DNA from: Nitrospira sp.
GTDB taxonomy: Bacteria > Nitrospirota > Nitrospiria > Nitrospirales > Nitrospiraceae
Direction: 5' to 3'
NCBI GenBank assembly: GCA_025361385.1
Contig: JANYAJ010000013.1
Coordinates: 1 to 6,903, forward strand
DNA: 6,903 bases
Below the pieces are notes generated by a model. That model was not told the origin of the DNA. It worked only from the letters and a program-made list of their open reading frames with translations, and made no database searches. Position 1 is the stretch's first letter; each line of letters begins with the position of its first letter. Positions 1-6,230 of this stretch are shown here, one piece after another. The translations under genes were made by a program, and so were the position numbers.

Positions 1-198
1 GATCGGAACCCCAAAGGCCCTGAGGTCGGTACGCAAAAAGCCTTCCGTGGTGGTGGATGGATGGACAGCACCACGACGATGCGTGTGGCGATGCGGAACG
101 GGACCGATCCTAATACGAAGATCAATTGGATGGGATTCCGCTGCGCGAAGGATGTGCAAGAAACAATAGGGACGAAAGTGTCGCAGCTCATGCCGTAA
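1..198 (+). CDS. C-terminal end of a formylglycine-generating-enzyme (FGE-sulfatase/SUMF1) domain protein, 5' truncated
   Basis: The frame is open from base 1 and ends at TAA 196-198, giving 65 residues of a protein whose start lies outside the window. It reads NPKGPEVG, then AFRGGGWMD, then RVAMRNGTDP and finally GFRCAKDV. This matches the usual C-terminal pattern of FGE-sulfatase domains: an N-P-x-G-P segment, R-G-G-x-W, an R-x-A-x-R stretch and a terminal G-F-R-C-A. Family members include genuine formylglycine-generating enzymes, which oxidise a cysteine of sulfatases, and many relatives with other or unknown roles, such as EgtB-like enzymes and kinase-linked domains. Which one this is cannot be told from the tail. 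The last 18 or so residues after GFRCA are a short unconserved extension. The nearest downstream gene begins 122 bases later behind a hairpin, so it is probably a separate unit. Confidence 0.8.
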   Translation, partial: DRNPKGPEVGTQKAFRGGGWMDSTTTMRVAMRNGTDPNTKINWMGFRCAKDVQETIGTKVSQLMP

Positions 199-270
199 AG
201 GAAGGCACTTGTGAAGGGTTTAATTATCAGGCTGATGTCTCGGGCCGGCGAGCGCAAGTCAGCGCAACTA

Positions 271-295
271 TCGGAGGACAAGGACTGTCCTCCGA
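271..295. other. Perfect inverted repeat (10-bp stem, 5-nt loop) upstream of the outer-membrane protein gene
   Basis: The arms TCGGAGGACA (271-280) and TGTCCTCCGA (286-295) are exact reverse complements around the loop AGGAC. The repeat lies 76 bases after the stop of the FGE-like gene and 24 bases before the ATG at 320. No T-run follows on either strand, so it is not a textbook Rho-independent terminator. It could be a terminator of another type, a 5' UTR stem or a protein-binding palindrome. The left arm carries a GGAGG, but the ribosome binding site for the next gene is a separate GGGAGGGAG at about 305-313 outside the stem. Confidence 0.6.
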
Positions 296-319
296 CGATC
301 GCCCAGGGAGGGAGACATC

Positions 320-1012
320 ATGCAGGTTCGGAAGGGAAACAGGAACATTGGAGTCAGGTCTGCCGTAGTTGCGATCATGCTGGGGCTCGCTGTCTGTGGT
401 GCATTGCCGGCTTCGGCTGAGGAGACCACGGCAACAGGGAACAGAGTGTTTTTTCGAGGCGGCTTTGCGGCCCCGAACAGCGGTCGTGGAGGCGAGCTAT
501 TCACCGACGGACACAATACGGCTGGCCAGAACGGTGGGACCGGCGGTTACTATGTCGGCGCCGGCGAGGACATCATGCTGACAAAAGACCTATGGGGCAT
601 GATGAAAAGCATCGCGGTCGTGGGCGAGATCGGAGTGGAGTACAAGAAATTCAATTCACAAACCGTCGCAAACTCAGACACCAGGACAGTCACGGGGGTG
701 AGTAACGGCGGTCTGAGCAAGGTGCAGATCACCATGTTGACGGTGGACGTGGCGCCAAAGGTCAAGTTCATGCAGGGGACCGATTTCCAGCCCTGGATCA
801 TTCCCGTCGGCTTGGATTTTCACGTGATCAGCCCACCATCGAATCAGACGACCGTACTCGATATCGGTGTGCAATTCGGGGGTGGCGCGGAATATAGGAT
901 CTGGAAAGAGCTGTGGCTTGGCGTCGATGCCCGGTACCACTTGGCCGCCAATCAAACCAACAGCGTGAACAGTTACGGCACGGTTGGGGCCTATGTGGGG
1001 ATCGGATTCTGA
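320..1012 (+). CDS. Exported outer-membrane beta-barrel-like protein
   Basis: This is a 230-residue protein beginning at an ATG preceded by a strong purine-rich site (GGGAGGGAG, about 6 nt upstream). Residues 1-33 form a Sec signal peptide: basic N-region (R4, K5, R8, R13), hydrophobic core VVAIMLGLAVCGAL and an ASA cleavage site before E34. The mature part is rich in Gly, aromatic residues and alternating polar/apolar stretches, for example SIAVVGEIGVEYKKF, LDIGVQFGGGAEYRI and ELWLGVDARYHL. It ends GAYVGIGF with a C-terminal Phe, the usual signature of a barrel handled by the BAM complex. The size would suit a small barrel of about eight strands (inference), similar to OmpA-like or OmpW-like barrel domains, but I recognise no specific family. 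It may share a transcript with the cysteine-rich gene 58 bases downstream. Substrate or role is unknown. Confidence 0.75.
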   Translation: MQVRKGNRNIGVRSAVVAIMLGLAVCGALPASAEETTATGNRVFFRGGFAAPNSGRGGELFTDGHNTAGQNGGTGGYYVGAGEDIMLTKDLWGMMKSIAVVGEIGVEYKKFNSQTVANSDTRTVTGVSNGGLSKVQITMLTVDVAPKVKFMQGTDFQPWIIPVGLDFHVISPPSNQTTVLDIGVQFGGGAEYRIWKELWLGVDARYHLAANQTNSVNSYGTVGAYVGIGF

Positions 1013-1070
1013 TCGGCGGTGATGGCGTTCTGAAATGCGCACCCTGTGAGCACCAGAGGAGTTCGGAGTC

Positions 1071-1628
1071 ATGATGCATCTCGTCGTCCATATTCCGTAC
1101 CGGGGCGACGAGGATAGCGCAAGGGCGTTGAGCTTGGCCCAACAGGCTCCGATCTTCACGATGAAATGGGTCGATGCCCAGAAGGTGGCGATTGGGATGT
1201 TCCCGTCGCTGCCGTCTGGCATCGACCTGGCGGTTCAGCTCGTGGGTGAAACGGTCAGATTGCCCGGAGCCTGGGCGAGCATCAACTCCGAGCGAATGTC
1301 TAGTGTAACCAAGCTCTGGCAGCGACTGAACTGTTATCGCGACAGCCTGAACGCGCTGGATCGCGAGCGGTATTGTCTGCAGAAAACCGCCTTCTTCAAT
1401 ACCCTGGTGGGGTGCGAAGGGCAGCGGTGTCCTGTCCCGTGCCAGTTTATTTGCACGCCCTGTATGCGCCTGACTCAGGACCAGCTTTCTATCGATGGCG
1501 GAGACCGCTTCACGGGAGCGACGGAACTGGCAGAAATCGCCTGGTGCCCGAACCTCAGCCTGTCGGGGCCAAGCAGTCAGGCCGGACGTCCACTTCTCAC
1601 CATCGACCCCAGATTGACGAAGGGGTGA
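1071..1628 (+). CDS. Cysteine-rich hypothetical protein
   Basis: This 185-residue protein starts at ATG 1071 (a second ATG follows at once at 1074), behind AGAGGAG and GGAG motifs within 20 bases. I recognise no family. The N-terminal 75 residues look like a folded alpha/beta segment (LVVHIPYRG at the start, then FTMKWVDAQKVAIGMF). The middle holds eight cysteines in all: C88, C102, then the dense cluster C115-x4-C120-x3-C124-x3-C128-x2-C131, and C159. There is no signal peptide or membrane segment, so a cytoplasmic location is likely. Such spacing would suit a metal or iron-sulfur site, but disulfides or a zinc site cannot be excluded. The CopD-like membrane gene begins 21 bases after its stop, and this neighbourhood is compatible with a metal-related role (inference only). 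The C-terminal 25 residues look disordered. Confidence 0.6.
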   Translation: MMHLVVHIPYRGDEDSARALSLAQQAPIFTMKWVDAQKVAIGMFPSLPSGIDLAVQLVGETVRLPGAWASINSERMSSVTKLWQRLNCYRDSLNALDRERYCLQKTAFFNTLVGCEGQRCPVPCQFICTPCMRLTQDQLSIDGGDRFTGATELAEIAWCPNLSLSGPSSQAGRPLLTIDPRLTKG

Positions 1629-1649
1629 TCTGGTGGAGTGGTTGCGGCG

Positions 1650-2126
1650 ATGATCGTTCTTCTAGTCTGGCTCCATGTGCTGGCTGCGGTCACGTGGATC
1701 GGCGGGACGACTTTCTTGTCAGTTGTGCTCGTGCCGGTGCTTCGACGTGAGCTCTTTGCCTCACAGAGATCGCTGCTCTTTCGGACCATCGCCCGGCGGT
1801 TCCGTGCGGTGGTCTGGGGCGCGATCGCCGTTCTCTTGTTCACGGGCCTCCCGTTGCTGCATCAACGGGGGATTCCGATTGTAGACCCATCAAGCTGGCC
1901 GATGGTCCTGGCAGCCAAGCTGGGGCTTGTGGCGATCCTTCTTTTGTTGACGCTGACCCACGATCTCATTCTCGGGCCTCGGGTTGGGAGAATCCTTCGA
2001 CTTTCTGTCGAGAGCCGAAGTACGTTCGAGCAGGCTCTGGTGTTGTGGGCTCCCTGGATCGCGCGGCTTTCTCTCGTTCTTGCTTTGATCATTCTGTTTG
2101 CCGCTGTCGCTCTTGTTAGGTGGTAA
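1650..2126 (+). CDS. CopD-like four-helix integral membrane protein
   Basis: This 158-residue, strongly hydrophobic protein shows four likely transmembrane helices at roughly residues 1-29, 53-70, 87-108 and 131-156. The first carries LHVLAAVTWIGG, with His9 and the WxGG motif characteristic of CopD-family (copper resistance D) proteins and related four-helix inner-membrane proteins. The third ends in THDLILGPR with His104, another position where the family keeps a His. CopD proteins are linked to copper import into the cytoplasm, but stand-alone CopD-like domains are often of unknown function and may bind heme or copper. The ATG at 1650 is chosen because it begins directly at the hydrophobic helix. 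A GTG at 1638 would add four residues, and neither has a strong ribosome binding site (GGTGGAG lies 11 nt before the ATG). It is probably translated from the same message as the cysteine-rich gene before it. Confidence 0.72.
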   Translation: MIVLLVWLHVLAAVTWIGGTTFLSVVLVPVLRRELFASQRSLLFRTIARRFRAVVWGAIAVLLFTGLPLLHQRGIPIVDPSSWPMVLAAKLGLVAILLLLTLTHDLILGPRVGRILRLSVESRSTFEQALVLWAPWIARLSLVLALIILFAAVALVRW

Positions 2127-2435
2127 GCAGGGTCAGAATCTGGCAGATAGCTGTCCGGGTTTGAGCTATATGCGACATCGGCAACCAGGCTCGCTGTAGC
2201 AGTGATTTCCATCTGGCCAGCCTCATGCAACCAAGCAACCCCGACAGACTCGACAGACAAGAGACACCATCCGGCTCTTGCATTGCACGTGGCATGGTCT
2301 GTGGCGCGGGCAGAAATGGTAGCGCCTGCTAAACAAGAAATTCGACGTCGAACTCGGAAAGGGTCCATACCTCAGAAGCAGGGCAAAACATCAAACCGAA
2401 GTCCTGCAGAGCCATCTGTACTCCCGATGTAAACC
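2127..2435. other. Convergent intergenic region without a recognisable gene
   Basis: About 310 bases separate the stops of the CopD-like gene (+) and the acyl carrier protein gene (-). Short open frames run through it on both strands, but none has a ribosome binding site, protein-like composition or a recognisable motif. It holds a tandem 9-nt repeat (CGACAGACT then CGACAGACA, 2242-2259) and a 6-bp inverted repeat, CAAGAG/CTCTTG, at 2258-2263 and 2275-2280 around an 11-nt loop. Neither is followed by a T-tract, so no terminator can be called although two transcripts should end here. Confidence 0.5.
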
Positions 2436-2705
2436 TCAGGACCGCTTGTGTTGGCTGGTCGAAACATAGGCCAGGATGTCCGCACCGCACTTCATCTGGG
2501 AGGCGGTGGCATCGGGGATCGCCACATTGAAAAGATCTTCAATCTCGAAGAGCAAAGTCAGTTTATCTAGAGAGTCGAGCCCCAGATCTTCCAGCGGCGT
2601 CTCCATCGAAAACTCGGCCACGGTCGTTCGGGGCAGTCTTGCGGACACCTTGCCTCTAATCATCTGAATCAATTTGGCAGGGGCGATTTTCATCTGGTCC
2701 GCCAT
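2436..2705 (-). CDS. Stand-alone acyl carrier protein
   Basis: This 89-residue small acidic protein has the classic phosphopantetheine attachment motif DLGLDSLDKL, with Ser45 as the expected 4'-phosphopantetheine site. It is followed by the helix LLFEIEDLFNVAIPD and a C-terminal A-D-I-L-A-Y-V helix, as in AcpP-type carriers. It would shuttle acyl or aroyl thioesters between soluble enzymes in the cytoplasm. It is the last gene of the four-gene leftward operon, 61 bases after the deacetylase stop. The start is uncertain. ATG 2705 and ATG 2693 give carriers of normal length (89 or 85 residues) but have weak ribosome binding sites. ATG 2753, behind AGGAA about 10 nt upstream, would add a 16-residue leader (MHCEPPIHFG...) not typical of carriers. 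The company of a chorismatase suggests a dedicated secondary-pathway carrier rather than the housekeeping fatty-acid ACP. Confidence 0.88.
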   Translation of the reverse strand: MADQMKIAPAKLIQMIRGKVSARLPRTTVAEFSMETPLEDLGLDSLDKLTLLFEIEDLFNVAIPDATASQMKCGADILAYVSTSQHKRS

Positions 2706-2766
2706 GTCTGGACATGGCGAGGTCCCGAAGTGGATTGGAGGCTCACAATGCATCAATCGAATATTC

Positions 2767-3909
2767 CTAGTACCGGTGCCTGAGGACCTGTGCAACGGCA
2801 GTGGTCTCCACCACATCCTCTGCCGGGGGCGAGGCCGCATGTGCACTGAGGCCATCTATTATCGACTCGGACTGAAATCGTGTCGTCCCGCGCGTGAGGG
2901 GTCTTGTGCCCTGCGAAGCGCCCAACGAGTCTGCAAAGAGAGTAGGGGCGTAGCCTTGCAGCATCACGTGTTCGACGAATTCGTCAAGAAGTGGGAGATT
3001 CTCCGGCGTCATCCCTTTCATGTTCCATTTGGACATGTTGCGCGGGAAGGACTGCCGATGCGCCCGCACGAATTCGTAGGGGTGGCAATAGAATACCAGC
3101 CGCGACGCCCGCCGGGAAATCCCGCGGAGCATCCACTTCATCATCGGCAGGCCGAGCACCCGGAGCGTGGCCATGTTGATCGGGAACAGGAACGCTGAAG
3201 GGGCCATCTCGATGATCGAGCTGTGCCCTGGCAGGCGCAAGTGCGAGGACGAGAGGCGATAGGGCTCAGTCGGCGCGCGAAAGTATTTCAGGTAATGCAC
3301 CCGGCCGAACCCGCAGTCGAATCGCCTGGCCGGAACAGATGAATCGTAGCGGTATCCCTCGTCTTCGAGCGCGCGCAAGGTCGTTTCGCCGATCCACAAG
3401 CTCGGGGCGCGGAACACGACGGGGCGAACCCCTGCGGCCTTCTCCACGGCTTCCGTGGCTAATCGGATCCAGGCTCGCTGCTGGTCATAACTGGCCGATC
3501 TAAAATTTTCATCCTGCTCGAGGCCACCGTGCTCCCACCCATGCGTGCCGAGTTCGTGCCCTCGCCGCCGGCATTCTCTGACCAGATCCGAATAGGTTTC
3601 TGCAAACCGCCCGGCCACAAAAATCGTGGCCTTCATCTTCCATCGATCGCAGAAATCCAATAACCCCTCCAGTCCGACCTCGGACCCGGGAACCCAGTCG
3701 ACGTCGATGGTGAAGTGCCACTGCTGGCAGAACTGTGCACGCAGGGGGTGGAGACGGAGCGATCCATCCGACTGATCAGGAGGAACTCGCGCCTGAGCCC
3801 AGTGGATCGGTTGTTTTTCCAGTATGTGGACCTTCTTGTGCATCTCGGTTTCCGGTATATCCGACCTGTTCTTCGTCTTCATAGTCACCGTATTCATCTT
3901 GGCTCGCAT
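2767..3909 (-). CDS. Polysaccharide deacetylase family protein (NodB fold, carbohydrate esterase 4-like)
   Basis: This is a 380-residue protein from ATG 3909, chosen because GAGGTGG sits 5 nt upstream; a GTG at 3918 would add three residues without a proper site. NodB motifs appear in order. FTIDVDW carries the presumed catalytic Asp69 and Asp71. GHELGTHGWEH supplies the metal-ligand pair His123/His127. FRAPS contains Arg167, DSSVP follows with Asp189, and YCHPYEF has His276-Pro277. The family removes N- or O-acetyl groups from sugars using a divalent metal. The D-x-D form of motif 1 is like the deacetylases of exopolysaccharide/PEP-CTERM loci rather than classical DD enzymes. There is no signal peptide or membrane helix at the charged N-terminus, so a cytoplasmic enzyme acting on a precursor is more likely than a cell-wall enzyme. 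Residues about 330-380 form a low-complexity tail. It starts 24 bases after the methyltransferase stop, in the same operon. Confidence 0.85.
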   Translation of the reverse strand: MRAKMNTVTMKTKNRSDIPETEMHKKVHILEKQPIHWAQARVPPDQSDGSLRLHPLRAQFCQQWHFTIDVDWVPGSEVGLEGLLDFCDRWKMKATIFVAGRFAETYSDLVRECRRRGHELGTHGWEHGGLEQDENFRSASYDQQRAWIRLATEAVEKAAGVRPVVFRAPSLWIGETTLRALEDEGYRYDSSVPARRFDCGFGRVHYLKYFRAPTEPYRLSSSHLRLPGHSSIIEMAPSAFLFPINMATLRVLGLPMMKWMLRGISRRASRLVFYCHPYEFVRAHRQSFPRNMSKWNMKGMTPENLPLLDEFVEHVMLQGYAPTLFADSLGASQGTRPLTRGTTRFQSESIIDGLSAHAASPPAEDVVETTAVAQVLRHRY

Positions 3910-3933
3910 CGTGTCCACCTCAGCGCGATCTCT

Positions 3934-4860
3934 TCAGATGCGTGTGTCCTTCTGCATCTGATCTTCCGTGACCCTCTTTGCCGCTTTCTTGGATTCCCTC
4001 CCGACGTCCTCGGTGGACATCAGGCATGTCTCCCGCCGGCTACGCCGGCAGACGAGGAGGATCTCATCCACGTTTGCGACGTCGATCAGACCTGAGGCCC
4101 AGGCAAGGCGCGGCTGTAAGAATAACCCGAGGGGAAGAAAGAGCCCGTTGTACCAACGCATGGCCTGAGCCCGTTTGTGAGTCATGCCCCACACGGCGAA
4201 GTCCAGGAGCCAGCCGCTCCGGGGTTGCATGCCGAACAGAGCGCTTTGCTCGAGCACGAAGGCATGTTCTCCGAGGATGGCGAGGAGCTCGCCGGGGTTA
4301 TAGCGTCGAACGTGACCGACGAGGGCGTCGAAGCCTGTCCAGCGTTCTGGATGCAAGGGTACCGAGAAGATGACCGTCGCATCGTCTTTCGCCACCCGGC
4401 TGAGCTCGCGGAAGGCCTGCCGGTCATCCTCGATGTGTTCGACGATGTCGAAGGCACAGACGAGGTCAACGCTGCAATCGGGAAAGGGCAGGGCGGTAAT
4501 TTCGCCGAGCATCGCGCGGCCGCCGCAGGCCTTCAGGCCGGAGAGCGCCGGCTGGCTGATGTCGACAAAGGAGGTTCCCAGGATAGGGAGTCTCGGACGC
4601 AGGCCTGGGCCGATTTCGAGTCTCGCCGGTGCCGAAGCTGCAAGCGTGGAGAGCAGCGGCCAGGTGTTGAAGCGGTGCGGCAGCGTCACGTCGCTCGCCG
4701 ACCAGAGCATGTCGTAGAAGTCTCGGTTGACGGTCGCAATGGCCGGGCGCATCGCCTCCTGTATCGATCTGACCGGCGTGCCGTCAGCAAAGACAGAGTC
4801 CGCGATCCCCGCAGCCCCATGTTTACCCTGGCTAAGCTCTCTTGAGGCGATCCGGCTCAT
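3934..4860 (-). CDS. Class I SAM-dependent methyltransferase (Methyltransf_11 type)
   Basis: This 308-residue protein has the Rossmann methyltransferase motifs: motif I LEIGPG (81-86), an acidic end of strand 2 in FVDIS (Asp100), ITALPFPDCSVDLV, the motif CAFDIVEHIED (135-145), FSVPLH after strand 5 and the HVRRYNPGEL segment common in this subfamily. It would transfer a methyl group from S-adenosylmethionine to an O, N or C atom of an unknown acceptor in the cytoplasm. Placement between the chorismatase and the deacetylase suggests the acceptor is the operon's product or a sugar on it. ATG 4860 overlaps the end of the chorismatase gene by 29 nt, consistent with translational coupling, but no good ribosome binding site precedes it. 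ATG 4752 (residue 37) has AGGAGG only 2 nt away, normally too close. The Lys/Glu-rich C-terminus after about residue 275 looks unstructured. Confidence 0.85.
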   Translation of the reverse strand: MSRIASRELSQGKHGAAGIADSVFADGTPVRSIQEAMRPAIATVNRDFYDMLWSASDVTLPHRFNTWPLLSTLAASAPARLEIGPGLRPRLPILGTSFVDISQPALSGLKACGGRAMLGEITALPFPDCSVDLVCAFDIVEHIEDDRQAFRELSRVAKDDATVIFSVPLHPERWTGFDALVGHVRRYNPGELLAILGEHAFVLEQSALFGMQPRSGWLLDFAVWGMTHKRAQAMRWYNGLFLPLGLFLQPRLAWASGLIDVANVDEILLVCRRSRRETCLMSTEDVGRESKKAAKRVTEDQMQKDTRI

Positions 4861-6016
4861 GTTGAGATACCATAGATTGTTGGTGCCGACCGGGAAGTTG
4901 CGACACCGTTCGATTTATGTCAATGGACGATTCTTGACCCAAGATGCCCTCGATCTCCAGCAACAACTCGCGTCGGCACATCTCTCCTTGAAGATACAGA
5001 ACCCGAGAATGGAAAGGCATCCGCTCCTGGAGGATGGTGCGAACTGCCGGGACATGTTCCGGGTGTCGAATATAAACCTTGAGGAGGGCATGCCCATTCC
5101 CCCATCTTCGATCGGCTCCGTGAAGCTGCTCAGCATGGGTGATCAGTGTAGTCAAGTTGTGAAGTATTTCAAGCGTCTGTTTTTGGGGCTCGCCGATGTG
5201 CACACTAATATGACCGACCACGCTCGCTGTGCCAGAGATGAGCAGATTGGCCTCGTAGAGGGAGGGCCGGAGTGTGGCTCTCGCGAACGACGGGCTGCGC
5301 GGGCCATAGAGAGAAGGGTACTCGTACGCACGCACTTGGCGGGGATTCTCGACATGCGTTCCAGGAAGCCTGGCTGCCAGGAAGTGGATGTTCAACGGGC
5401 CGGACAAGGTCCCAATGGCAGTTGCCGCAGGCAAGGTACGAGGGAACCCAGAAAGATCCTCGGCCAAGGCCTGGTAGCGTCCGGCGCAAAATTGCTGGTA
5501 CCGTTCCAGCCCATTGGATACACGGTTGATGTGGGGAAAGTAATTCCACATCCGCAACAGATGGGGGTATCCCAAGGCACGGGCCTGGAGGAGCAGGCGT
5601 CGATAGGCGTCGTAGGTCACGGTATCCAACTGCGCGCCCGGGCGCTCTTCTACCTGCAATGCGCCAAAGAGTACCTCGTCGTTCATGGCACAGCGGATGT
5701 CTTCGGCCTGGTGATAGGTGACTGGCTGGGTGCTCGTCCATACCTCGGCCAACGGAGGCCCGTTCAATTGCGGGAGATCGAGGTAGACAATCGGGCAGGC
5801 ACCGGCGCCACGGAGTTCCCCGTGATTCCGGTCATGACGGACGATACCCAGGACGTGAGAGGGCGAGGTCTTCAGCAGTGTATCGAGCCGAGTCGTCTCC
5901 ACGTACTCCGTGCGGAACGCATGTGCAGTGGGCAATGGAATAGATGGGGTGGACGTGACCGATGGCCATTCCACGCCTCGTTCCACCACACATTGGTTTG
6001 ACTTGGTTCGGCTCAC
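4832..6016 (-). CDS. Chorismatase of the FkbO/Hyg5/XanB2 family (often annotated pteridine-dependent deoxygenase)
   Basis: This 394-residue protein starts at GTG 6016, with GGAG 8 nt upstream; the ATG two bases earlier hits a stop at once. Family signatures are MWNYFPHIN (156-164) with a following ERYQQFCAGR, YEYPSLYGPRSPSFARA (231-247), SGTASVVGH (261-269) and, near the C-terminus, YLQGEMCRRELLLEIEG (341-357). These enzymes cleave the enolpyruvyl group of chorismate to give 3-hydroxybenzoate (Hyg5), dihydroxycyclohexadiene carboxylate (FkbO) or 3- and 4-hydroxybenzoate (XanB2). Cys347 lies seven residues before Glu354, the spacing I recall for Cys327/Glu334 of Hyg5, which favours an aromatic hydroxybenzoate product. 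It is the first gene of the leftward operon, so it probably provides the committed building block from the shikimate pathway. The length is close to the usual 330-400 residues of the family, with a longer unconserved N-terminus of about 30 residues. Family assignment is firm; the product is inferred. Confidence 0.87.
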   Translation of the reverse strand: MSRTKSNQCVVERGVEWPSVTSTPSIPLPTAHAFRTEYVETTRLDTLLKTSPSHVLGIVRHDRNHGELRGAGACPIVYLDLPQLNGPPLAEVWTSTQPVTYHQAEDIRCAMNDEVLFGALQVEERPGAQLDTVTYDAYRRLLLQARALGYPHLLRMWNYFPHINRVSNGLERYQQFCAGRYQALAEDLSGFPRTLPAATAIGTLSGPLNIHFLAARLPGTHVENPRQVRAYEYPSLYGPRSPSFARATLRPSLYEANLLISGTASVVGHISVHIGEPQKQTLEILHNLTTLITHAEQLHGADRRWGNGHALLKVYIRHPEHVPAVRTILQERMPFHSRVLYLQGEMCRRELLLEIEGILGQESSIDINRTVSQLPGRHQQSMVSQHEPDRLKRA

Positions 6017-6032
6017 ATCCTGATCTCCACTT

Positions 6033-6057
6033 GTGGCCGATGTCGCAAGAAGGCCAC
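6033..6057. promoter_or_regulatory. Inverted repeat just upstream of the chorismatase start
   Basis: GTGGCC (6033-6038) and GGCCAC (6052-6057) are perfect 6-bp arms around a 13-nt spacer, ending 16 bases before the GTG start on the - strand. It could be a 5' UTR stem near the ribosome binding site or a protein-binding site. The arms are short, so chance is possible. Confidence 0.3.
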
Positions 6058-6068
6058 TGAATTCACCG

Positions 6069-6090
6069 GGTCACTCTTGACCTCGGTCAC
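6069..6090. promoter_or_regulatory. Possible operator: three GGTCA half-sites in alternating orientation upstream of the chorismatase operon
   Basis: On the + strand GGTCA (6069-6073), TGACC (6078-6082) and GGTCA (6085-6089) follow each other with 4- and 2-nt spacers, so two overlapping perfect inverted repeats share the middle half-site. The first and third copies extend to GGTCAC. The array lies 53 to 74 bases upstream of the chorismatase GTG in the only intergenic space that could hold the operon promoter. I could not identify convincing -35/-10 boxes next to it. Confidence 0.35.
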
Positions 6091-6156
6091 CTCTCAGGAG
6101 GAATGAATCTGGATTCGTCGGTTTCACAAGCGAAAGCTGAATCCCTTCGCAACAAG

Positions 6157-6195
6157 ACACCTCCCTCGGAGGCGAGGCCCCCAGTTGGGAGGCGT
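6157..6195 (-). terminator. Possible Rho-independent terminator after the lipoprotein gene
   Basis: Read on the - strand, ACGCCTCCC (6195-6187) can pair with GGGAGGTGT (6165-6157) as a 9-bp RNA stem with one G-U wobble, starting about 35 bases after the lipoprotein stop. The loop is long (21 nt) and the following CTTGTTG is only modestly T-rich, so the call is weak. If right, it separates the lipoprotein gene from the chorismatase operon transcribed in the same direction. Confidence 0.3.
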
Positions 6196-6230
6196 CCGTG
6201 AAGCCAGGGCTCGTTCGGGATGACGCTACG

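Noticed and set aside
126..368. An 80-codon + strand open frame across the FGE-like tail and the gap
   Set aside because: It is out of frame with the recognisable FGE-sulfatase C-terminus and runs through the hairpin into the next gene.
1862..2368. A 168-codon open frame on the - strand over the CopD-like gene and the convergent gap
   Set aside because: The CopD-like helices on the + strand explain most of it, and the rest has no ribosome binding site or motif.
2674..3198. A 174-codon open frame on the + strand over the deacetylase C-terminus and the carrier gene start
   Set aside because: It overlaps two genes supported by motifs on the other strand and has no recognisable features of its own.
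4177..4845. A 222-codon open frame on the + strand opposite the methyltransferase
   Set aside because: The methyltransferase motifs on the other strand are unambiguous, and this translation shows no fold-like pattern or ribosome binding site.
4727..6001. A 424-codon open frame on the + strand, exactly opposite the chorismatase gene
   Set aside because: The - strand frame carries family motifs throughout. The + strand translation is rich in Arg/Gly/Gln with no recognisable domain, as expected for an antisense shadow in GC-rich DNA.
6103..6201. A 32-codon + strand open frame starting after AGGAGG in the operon's upstream region
   Set aside because: The AGGAGG is only 1 nt from the ATG, the peptide is disordered in composition, and it lies on the strand opposite both neighbours.
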